Origin: Candidatus Thermokryptus sp.
Lineage (GTDB): Bacteria > Bacteroidota > Ignavibacteria > Kryptoniales > Kryptoniaceae
Assembly (NCBI GenBank): GCA_028276305.1
Contig: JAPYWO010000105.1
Coordinates: 1-5,862 of the forward strand
Direction of reading: 5' to 3'
Length of the DNA stretch: 5,862 nucleotides
Shown here: in pieces, positions 1 to 5,862 of the stretch
Position numbering within the stretch: the first letter of the stretch is position 1
How the letters are laid out: each line of letters opens with the position of its first letter
Made by a program: the position numbers and the translations under genes
Notes under the pieces: generated by a model
Seen by the model: the letters and a program-made list of their open reading frames with translations, nothing else
What the model was told of the DNA's origin: nothing
Databases searched by the model: none

Positions 1-1
1 G

Positions 2-673
2 GGCGCGAAGATCAAACCAGGGGTTGTGCTTGATGCTGAAAACGGTCCAATTTACATCGGTAAAAATGTTAAAATTTTACCTAACGCAGTGATTGAAGGT
101 CCAGCTTATGTTGGAGATGGAAGCTTGATAAAAGTATCGGCGAAAATTTACGAGAACACAAGCATTGGTCCTGTATGTAAAGTTGGAGGAGAAGTTGAAG
201 CTTCAATAATACACGCTTTTTCAAACAAACAACACGAAGGTTTCATCGGGCACTCATATCTTGGTACCTGGGTAAATATCGGGGCGGACACCAACAACAG
301 CGATTTAAAAAATGATTATGGCAATGTCAAGGTTTATGTTGATGGTGAGCTTATTGATAGTGGCTCAATGTTCGTCGGACTCATAATGGGAGACCACTCA
401 AAGAGCGGTATAAATTTGATGTTTAATACTGGGACAGTTGTTGGTGTAAGTTGCAACATTTACGGCTCTGGCTTACCTCCGAAATTTGTTCCCTCTTTCT
501 CCTGGGGCGGAGCTCAGGATGGTTTCGTCACTTACCGAATTGATAAAGCCATTGAAGTTGCAAGAAGGGTCATGGCAAGGAGAAATGTTCAACTGACAGA
601 AATTGATGAGAAACTTTTTAGGAAAATTTTTGAACTAACGGAAGAAGAAAGGGTGAAAGCGGGAGTTAAATAA
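2..673 (+). CDS. GlmU-like sugar-nucleotide enzyme, C-terminal part (5' end outside window)
   Basis: The reading frame is open to the left edge, so the 223 residues seen are the C-terminal portion of a longer protein; the GTG at 26 is internal, because codons before it continue the same repeat pattern. The fragment is a left-handed beta-helix of hexapeptide repeats (Ile/Val every sixth residue, e.g. GPIYIGKNVKILPNAVIEG). A segment at about 233-310 carries KQHEGFIGHSYLGTWVNIGAD. This resembles the HLxYLG...NIGA acetyltransferase signature of GlmU, with the His codon at 251-253 the probable catalytic base. The family this resembles is the alternative bacterial GlmU of FCB bacteria: an N-terminal nucleotidyltransferase (not visible here) plus this acyltransferase-type helix, proposed to make UDP-GlcNAc for peptidoglycan and surface glycans in the cytoplasm. 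A short charged helical tail follows the helix. It could instead act on a different sugar phosphate; the fold is more certain than the substrate. Confidence 0.82.
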   Translation, partial: GAKIKPGVVLDAENGPIYIGKNVKILPNAVIEGPAYVGDGSLIKVSAKIYENTSIGPVCKVGGEVEASIIHAFSNKQHEGFIGHSYLGTWVNIGADTNNSDLKNDYGNVKVYVDGELIDSGSMFVGLIMGDHSKSGINLMFNTGTVVGVSCNIYGSGLPPKFVPSFSWGGAQDGFVTYRIDKAIEVARRVMARRNVQLTEIDEKLFRKIFELTEEERVKAGVK

Positions 674-675
674 CG

Positions 676-708
676 AAAAAAGCCCGAGCTCAACGCTCGG
701 GCTTTCTT
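676..708. terminator. Bidirectional intrinsic terminator between the glmU-like gene and groEL
   Basis: Two perfect 9-base arms, AGCCCGAGC at 681-689 and GCTCGGGCT at 695-703, enclose a 5-base loop. The stem is flanked by an A-run on the left (676-680) and a T-rich run on the right (703-710), so each strand reads as a GC hairpin followed by a U-tract. It begins 2 bases after the glmU-like stop and ends just before the groEL stop, so it can end transcription from both converging genes. Confidence 0.93.
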
Positions 709-711
709 TTA

Positions 712-2349
<1,638 letters not shown>

Positions 2350-2371
2350 TCACTTTTTTGTTTTTAATTTT

Positions 2372-2668
2372 TCATTCAATTATTGCAAGTATATCGCTTT
2401 CCCTCATGATCAAAAACTCCTCACCGTCAATTGAAATCTCCGTTCCAGCGTATTTTCCATAAAGGACCTTGTCTCCGACTTTAACCTCCATCGGGATTTT
2501 CTTCCCGTCATCGGTTATCCTACCTGGACCAACAGCTATAACTTCCCCCTGTTGTGGGCGTTCCTTTGCTGTGTCTGGTATTACAAGTCCGCTCTTCGTA
2601 ACCTCTTCAGCAGGTAATGGCTTTACCACAACCCTATCTGAAAGAGGACGAATGTTAACTTTTGCCAT
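2372..2668 (-). CDS. groES: Co-chaperonin GroES (Hsp10)
   Basis: A 98-residue GroES of typical length, the heptameric lid that closes the GroEL folding chamber. It begins [19 protein letters not shown], the conserved first strand. Next come the mobile loop with the hydrophobic GLVIP contact at residues 27-31, then a [10 protein letters not shown] strand, the [17 protein letters not shown] segment and a C-terminal strand ending DILAIIE. I start it at the ATG at 2668. An in-frame GTG at 2677 would add three residues, but it lies inside the AGGAGGT ribosome binding site and gives an unconserved leader. It is the first gene of the groES-groEL operon, 34 bases ahead of groEL, under the promoter at 2738-2766 and the CIRCE operator at 2700-2726. 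Nothing in it is broken or unusual. Confidence 0.98.
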   Translation of the reverse strand: MAKVNIRPLSDRVVVKPLPAEEVTKSGLVIPDTAKERPQQGEVIAVGPGRITDDGKKIPMEVKVGDKVLYGKYAGTEISIDGEEFLIMRESDILAIIE

Positions 2669-2675
2669 AAAATTC

Positions 2676-2682
2676 ACCTCCT
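2676..2682 (-). promoter_or_regulatory. Ribosome binding site of groES
   Basis: AGGAGGT on the minus strand, with 8 bases between AGGAGG and the ATG at 2668. It settles the start codon, since the upstream in-frame GTG at 2675-2677 overlaps the site itself. Confidence 0.9.
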
Positions 2683-2699
2683 ATTTTTTGTTTTACCTA

Positions 2700-2726
2700 T
2701 TAGCACACAAGCCGAAAGAGTGCTAA
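2700..2726 (-). promoter_or_regulatory. CIRCE operator (HrcA binding site) of groES-groEL
   Basis: On the minus strand this reads TTAGCACTC, nine spacer bases, then GTGTGCTAA. The consensus is TTAGCACTC-N9-GAGTGCTAA, so the left arm is perfect and the right arm has one mismatch. It lies roughly 5 to 31 bases downstream of the predicted transcription start, in the 5' leader before groES, the usual position for repression by HrcA, which releases on heat shock. No hrcA gene is in the window. Confidence 0.95.
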
Positions 2727-2737
2727 TCGCATAATTA

Positions 2738-2766
2738 AATATAATGCATAAATCAATTTCTGTCAA
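2738..2766 (-). promoter_or_regulatory. Sigma-70-type promoter of groES-groEL
   Basis: Minus strand: -35 TTGACA (2761-2766), exactly 17 bases of spacer, and -10 TATATT (2738-2743). The predicted start is near 2731, giving a leader of about 60 bases that contains the CIRCE element. The -35 is a perfect consensus and the -10 differs at one position. Confidence 0.85.
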
Positions 2767-2772
2767 GTGACA
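2761..2772. promoter_or_regulatory. Small palindrome overlapping the groES -35 box
   Basis: TGTCA-AG-TGACA is a perfect 5-base inverted repeat about a 2-base centre, and it contains the whole -35 hexamer. The arms extend weakly outward (TT/AA pairs after one mismatch). A protein bound here would block RNA polymerase. It could be an operator for a second regulator, but a 10-base dyad can also arise by chance. Confidence 0.3.
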
Positions 2773-2852
2773 AAATGACTGAAACATTCCGTAAAAAATT
2801 AAAATTCAATCAAAAATCAAGCAAGCGGTAAAGTTAAGATTGAAAAAATGAC

Positions 2853-3269
2853 TTAAATCCTAATCTCCCCGTTTATCAATTCGCTCAATGTTTTGCCAGA
2901 AAGCATTTGCTTTATCTGTTCACGGATTATACTCCAGTTTTGATGAACAGGGCAGGGATTTTTATCCGAACAATTAGGCAAGCCGAGGACACATTTCTTG
3001 AACAAATCATCGCCTTCAAGCGCAAGAACTATGTCAATTATTTTCAATTTTTCTGGTGACTTCTTTAAAACGAGACCACCATTTTTACCCCGCTTTGAAA
3101 ATATAATTTTTGCTTTGACGAGCTTTTGAATCACCTTAGCAAGGAAGTGCTGTGGGATTTTCAATTCCTTCGCTATCTCCTTAGTCGTGAGATATTTTGT
3201 TTTGTTAAGAGCAATGTAAATAACCGCTCTTATTCCGTATTCAGTCGTTTTGTTCAAAAGCGCTGACAC
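2853..3269 (-). CDS. Rrf2-family transcriptional regulator with Fe-S type Cys ligands
   Basis: This 138-residue protein has the Rrf2 layout. An N-terminal winged helix-turn-helix (about 8-70) includes TEYGIRAVIYIA, the recognition region LTTKEIAKELKIPQHFLAKVIQKL and the wing KRGKNGGL. A dimerisation helix follows (about 76-90), then a ligand loop with Cys93, Cys100, Cys106 and His109 (C-x6-C-x5-C-x2-H). IscR has C-x5-C-x5-C plus a His three residues after the last Cys, so a [2Fe-2S] or [4Fe-4S] cluster sensing iron-sulfur status, NO or redox is likely; the signal and targets cannot be read from sequence. The GTG start at 3269 is uncertain. A TTG at 3257 has AGGTG nine bases upstream and would give 134 residues. 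The gene lies upstream of groES on the same strand, with no convincing terminator between. It is not clearly IscR or NsrR, so I give no symbol. Confidence 0.9.
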   Translation of the reverse strand: MSALLNKTTEYGIRAVIYIALNKTKYLTTKEIAKELKIPQHFLAKVIQKLVKAKIIFSKRGKNGGLVLKKSPEKLKIIDIVLALEGDDLFKKCVLGLPNCSDKNPCPVHQNWSIIREQIKQMLSGKTLSELINGEIRI

Positions 3270-3292
3270 CTGCGTAAGTATTTTTTGATTTA

Positions 3293-3321
3293 AAATTACG
3301 ATAAAAAAATTGCAATTACAA
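3293..3321 (-). promoter_or_regulatory. Candidate promoter of the Rrf2-family gene
   Basis: Minus strand TTGTAA (3316-3321), 17 bases, TAATTT (3293-3298), with a predicted start near 3286 and a short leader to the GTG at 3269. The spacing is ideal but the region is very AT-rich, so chance matches are easy. Confidence 0.35.
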
Positions 3322-3324
3322 GAT

Positions 3325-3353
3325 TTGGAAAATTTGTCGGGAATTTTTAAATT
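3325..3353 (+). promoter_or_regulatory. Candidate promoter of tRNA-Ala
   Basis: TTGGAA (3325-3330), 17 bases, TAAATT (3348-3353), placing the start near 3360, about 7 bases before the mature tRNA. Position and spacing fit a tRNA promoter; the hexamers are only moderate matches in AT-rich DNA. Confidence 0.4.
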
Positions 3354-3366
3354 AAAAGCGAACTTT

Positions 3367-3439
3367 GGGGCCGTAGCTCAGTTGGGAGAGCGCCACAATG
3401 GCATTGTGGAGGTCACGGGTTCGAATCCCGTCGGCTCCA
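3367..3439 (+). tRNA. tRNA-Ala (anticodon GGC)
   Basis: A complete 73-base cloverleaf. The acceptor stem GGGGCCG pairs with CGGCTCC (3432-3438) through six Watson-Crick pairs and a G3:U70 wobble, the alanine identity element. The D arm is GCTC/GAGC with a GG-containing loop. The anticodon stem CCACA/TGTGG holds loop ATGGCAT with anticodon GGC at 3400-3402, reading GCC and GCU. The T arm is ACGGG-TTCGAAT-CCCGT and the discriminator is A (3439). The 3' CCA is not encoded (next bases CTCC), so it must be added by tRNA nucleotidyltransferase. It stands alone, diverging from the Rrf2 gene, and is not part of an rRNA operon in this window. Confidence 0.98.
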
Positions 3440-3458
3440 CTCCTTTTAAACTTAACAC

Positions 3459-3487
3459 TTGAAAATTTCCCCGCCAAAAATTATCTT
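3459..3487 (+). promoter_or_regulatory. Candidate promoter of the ParB-like gene
   Basis: TTGAAA (3459-3464), 17 bases, TATCTT (3482-3487); the start would be near 3494, about 24 bases before the ATG at 3518. The spacer contains a short C-rich stretch, so this is less likely to be a pure AT-composition artefact than the two candidates upstream. No clear terminator separates it from the tRNA, so read-through is also possible. Confidence 0.45.
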
Positions 3488-3517
3488 TTTAAAAAATAAA
3501 AAAATCCGAAAGTAAAA

Positions 3518-4435
3518 ATGCCAAGAGTCAGGTGGAAAATATACCCGGTTACTGAACAGCTTCCAAGTGAAATTAAAGAACTTGCAAAGGAAATTGAAAA
3601 AGACGGGGGAACTGTCCTAACGATATATCAAGAGCCATACGGCAAGAATTGGCAGATATTTGCGCTTCTACCTCTTGAAAAAGTTAAACCAACTCCATTC
3701 CAAAGGGACCTCTCTTCTTCGCATGTCAAACGTCTTCAGGAAGTGATTGAACAAGTGAAAAGATTTATTGACCCAATCGTAGCAGTAAGATACACTGATG
3801 GTGAATATTGGACGCCAAATGGCAACCACAGAAGGGAAGCCCTCCTACAACTTGGAGCTAAAGAAATACCTGCTATAATTATCCCAGATATGTCAGTTGC
3901 GTTTCACATTCTCTCGTTAAACACTGAAAAAGCGCATAACCTTAAAGAAAAGGCGCTTGAAGTGATTAGAATGTACAGAGGGTTGCTTGAGACGAATGGA
4001 AAAATTTCAGAGATGGAATATGCCTTTCAATTTGAGGAAGCTTACTTTATAACACTTGGTTTGATATATGAGAAACATTTGAAATTCAGCGGTTCCGCTT
4101 ATGTCCCGATACTTAAAAAGGTTGATAATTTCATTGACGCACCGTTGCCAGAAGCGCTTTCAGTAAGAGAAAAAAGGGCAGAGCTTTTGAAGGAGGTTGA
4201 TGATGTGATTGAACCGATAGTTCAAAGCTTGAGAGAAAGAGGGATTAACCATCCTTTCTTAAAGCAAGCGGTTGTTTCAAAAGTAAATCCAATAAAGAGG
4301 AAGAGAACCACAACGATTGAATACGACGACCTTTTCAAGCAAATGAAGAAATCGCTTGAAAAACTTGATCCATCCTCAATCACCATGGAAGAGCTTATGG
4401 CGATTGCATCGGAAATGAGCGGTTGGAGCGATTAA
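3518..4435 (+). CDS. Orphan ParB/sulfiredoxin-domain protein, function unknown
   Basis: This 305-residue cytoplasmic protein has no signal peptide or membrane segment. Residues 1-50 form an N-terminal extension. Residues 53-78 (LEKVKPTPFQRDLSSSHVKR onward) match ParB box I. Residues 98-124, with PNGNHRREAL at 100-109 then LGAKEIPAIII, match box II, where true ParB has GERRxRA; here it is GNHRREA, as in many ParB/Srx-like proteins. Residues 130-305 are mostly helical and charged, with a conserved-looking HPFLKQAVVSKVNPIK near 245-260 and a basic patch KRKR. I see no convincing helix-turn-helix. DNA or nucleotide binding is inferred from the fold only. It could be a chromosome-associated ParB relative, a regulator or a nuclease-like protein; no parA is adjacent. 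An in-frame stop at 3497 limits the start, and there is no good Shine-Dalgarno site. It converges on the Lon-like gene with a 4-base overlap. Confidence 0.85.
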   Translation: MPRVRWKIYPVTEQLPSEIKELAKEIEKDGGTVLTIYQEPYGKNWQIFALLPLEKVKPTPFQRDLSSSHVKRLQEVIEQVKRFIDPIVAVRYTDGEYWTPNGNHRREALLQLGAKEIPAIIIPDMSVAFHILSLNTEKAHNLKEKALEVIRMYRGLLETNGKISEMEYAFQFEEAYFITLGLIYEKHLKFSGSAYVPILKKVDNFIDAPLPEALSVREKRAELLKEVDDVIEPIVQSLRERGINHPFLKQAVVSKVNPIKRKRTTTIEYDDLFKQMKKSLEKLDPSSITMEELMAIASEMSGWSD

Positions 4436-5862
4436 TCACTTGTAAATTTTTTCAAGCCCTTTGATATTTCTCTCAATCTTTTATCAACAAGGTAATTGAC
4501 CGTGCCCGGTTCAAATTTACCGTCTTTGAGGCGTTTGCCCGCTTTTACACCTGTTAAAATTTCAATGCCCTCGTCTATGGTTTCAACTGGATAAATGTGA
4601 AACAAACCTTTTTTAACTGCTTCAACGACATCATCCCTCAACATTAAATCATCAACATTTTTCTTCGGTATTATCACACCTTGTTCACCTGTTAAACCTT
4701 TCGCTTTACACACATCAAAGAAACCCTCTATCTTCTCATTTACTCCACCTATTGGCTGAATGTCCCCTTTTTGATTAACTGAACCGGTAACTGCAATGCC
4801 TTGTTTTATTGGCAAGCCGGAAAGAGCTGAAAGTAATGCGTAAAGCTCTGTTGAAGACGCGCTATCTCCATCAATTCCGGAATACGACTGTTCAAAACAA
4901 ATACTCGCCGATAAAGTTAATGGTTTGTCCTGTGCGTATTTCTCACGCAAATAACCAGCCAGGATCAAAACCCCCTTATCGTGAATTCTTCCGCTTAAAT
5001 TTGATTCCCTTTCAATGTTGATAATCCCAGCCCTGCCCATTGAAACGCTCGCGGTTATCCTAACAGGTCTGCCAAACCTATAATCACCAATTTCATAAAT
5101 TGTCAAGCCATTAACTTGCCCAACCCTTTCACCAGTTACATCAACAAGTATAACACCCTTTGATATCATCTCTTTTATCTTATCCTCAATCATCTTCCTT
5201 CTTTCAAAACTTTCCTGAATCGCTTTTTGAACATGTGATGGTTTAACTTGATTGCTTCCATCAACCCTCGCCCAATAATCTGCTTCCCGTATTAAATCAG
5301 CTATAGTGCTAAACCTTGTGGTAATTTTATCCCTTCTGCCAGCTTGACGCACAGCAAATTCAACAACTTTACCAATTGCTTCCTTCTCAAATGGTCTCAA
5401 ATTTTCATCCCTGCAAATCTTCCTTATAAATTTCGCATATTGAATTATCGCTTCATCGTTCAAATCCATCTCAAAATCAAAATCCGCCTTTATCTTGAAA
5501 ATCTTCTGAAAGTCCTCATCATACTCATAAAGCAAGTGATAAAGCTCGGGGTCCCCAAGCATTATAACTTTTGTATTTATCTCAATTGGTTCTGGCTTCA
5601 AAGAAATTGAACTTATCTGGAAGAAAACATCCATTGGCTGAATTTCAAGCTTTCTATACATAAGCGTTCTCTTAAGCGCTTTCCAAACACCTGGCTCACT
5701 TAACGCATCCCTTGCATTTAAAACGAGATAGCCACCATCCGCCTTTAAAATTGAACCAGCTTTTATCTTTGTAAAATCGGTCCTCCAAAAACCTCGCGAA
5801 TCATAAACTTTCTCTATCGTCCCGAATATGTTTGAAAATGTCGGCGTCGTCTCAATTATAAC
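4432..5862 (-). CDS. Lon-like ATP-dependent protease (AAA_32/LonB-like type), C-terminal part
   Basis: The frame is open to the right edge, so only the last 476 residues are present; the ATG at 5661 is internal, as the preceding 67 codons continue the domain. Order of visible parts: the end of the AAA+ module, with TPTFSNIFGTIE near the start and KADGGYLVLNARDAL (about 43-57); a helical lid with RQAGRRDK and ADLIREADYWA (about 172-198); and the Lon proteolytic domain (about 247-450). The catalytic Ser is in DGDSASS (codon 4861-4863, visible residue 334) and the catalytic Lys in NEKIEG (codon 4732-4734, residue 377). The 43-residue spacing equals that of E. coli Lon Ser679/Lys722. Walker A lies outside the window. 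No membrane segment is visible, which favours a soluble bacterial Lon-like enzyme over membrane-anchored archaeal LonB. Likely role: ATP-driven degradation of damaged or regulatory proteins. The C-terminus is intact. Confidence 0.93.
   Translation of the reverse strand, partial: VIIETTPTFSNIFGTIEKVYDSRGFWRTDFTKIKAGSILKADGGYLVLNARDALSEPGVWKALKRTLMYRKLEIQPMDVFFQISSISLKPEPIEINTKVIMLGDPELYHLLYEYDEDFQKIFKIKADFDFEMDLNDEAIIQYAKFIRKICRDENLRPFEKEAIGKVVEFAVRQAGRRDKITTRFSTIADLIREADYWARVDGSNQVKPSHVQKAIQESFERRKMIEDKIKEMISKGVILVDVTGERVGQVNGLTIYEIGDYRFGRPVRITASVSMGRAGIINIERESNLSGRIHDKGVLILAGYLREKYAQDKPLTLSASICFEQSYSGIDGDSASSTELYALLSALSGLPIKQGIAVTGSVNQKGDIQPIGGVNEKIEGFFDVCKAKGLTGEQGVIIPKKNVDDLMLRDDVVEAVKKGLFHIYPVETIDEGIEILTGVKAGKRLKDGKFEPGTVNYLVDKRLREISKGLKKFTSD

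Noticed and set aside
26..673. Complete 215-residue gene starting at the GTG at 26
   Set aside because: The frame is open upstream to base 2 and those codons fit the same beta-helix; the family has an N-terminal domain, so the GTG is internal.
2372..2677. GroES starting at the GTG at 2677
   Set aside because: That GTG lies within the AGGAGGT ribosome site of the ATG at 2668, and the extra residues MNF are not part of the conserved GroES start.
2793..2844. Possible terminator after the Rrf2 gene: TTCAATC and GATTGAA arms followed by a T-run on the minus strand
   Set aside because: The 7-base stem has only two G-C pairs and a 26-base loop, so it would be very unstable; AT-rich sequence makes such pairs by chance.
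2772..2853. Direct repeat AAAATGACT at 2772-2780 and 2845-2853
   Set aside because: Only nine bases, AT-rich, two copies, with one copy touching the Rrf2 stop codon; nothing else suggests an element or operator.
3486..3495. TTTTTAAAAA palindrome before the ParB-like gene as a terminator
   Set aside because: It has no GC pairs and no room for a loop, so it cannot act as an intrinsic terminator; it overlaps the candidate -10 region.
3440..3517. Attachment site or integrated element at the 3' end of the tRNA
   Set aside because: No second copy of the tRNA 3' end, no integrase and no phage or plasmid genes are seen in the window; the ParB-like gene alone is not evidence for an insertion.
4432..5661. 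Lon-like protein starting at the ATG at 5661
   Set aside because: The 67 codons beyond it to the window edge are open and encode typical AAA+ sequence (GGYLVLNARDAL), so the start lies outside the window.

Overview
This looks like an ordinary housekeeping segment of a bacterial chromosome, moderately AT-rich, with long A/T runs between genes and proteins rich in Lys, Glu and Ile. The hexapeptide-repeat sugar-nucleotide enzyme at the left edge resembles the alternative GlmU-like family common in the Bacteroidota/Chlorobi/Ignavibacteria (FCB) group. The GroEL C-terminus, with a single GGM followed by a tyrosine ending, fits the same group. The charged protein composition is compatible with a thermophile such as a Kryptonia- or Ignavibacteria-like lineage. 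That placement is inference and cannot be proved from this window.

Layout, left to right. At 2-673 (+) is the C-terminal part of a GlmU-like nucleotidyltransferase/acetyltransferase, cut by the window edge. It converges on groEL, and the two share a GC-rich bidirectional terminator at 676-708. The groES-groEL chaperonin operon (2668 down to 712, minus strand) has strong Shine-Dalgarno sites, a -35/-10 promoter with 17-base spacing and a CIRCE operator just downstream of the start point, so HrcA heat-shock control is very likely. Upstream on the same strand is an Rrf2-family regulator (2853-3269) with a Cys-Cys-Cys-His set suited to an Fe-S cluster. A divergent AT-rich intergenic region follows, then a complete tRNA-Ala(GGC) at 3367-3439 (+).

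Next is an orphan protein with a ParB/sulfiredoxin-type domain (3518-4435, +). Its stop codon interlocks with that of a Lon-like ATP-dependent protease (4432-5862, minus), which runs off the right edge and has its Ser-Lys dyad in view.

Functionally, the window combines protein quality control (GroES/GroEL, Lon-like protease), a likely redox or Fe-S sensing regulator, a translation component and an envelope-precursor enzyme. I saw no mobile element, CRISPR array or phage gene. The least explained item is the ParB-like protein. The most testable regulatory idea is that the chaperonin promoter has a second input through a small palindrome over its -35 box, possibly read by the adjacent Rrf2 protein.
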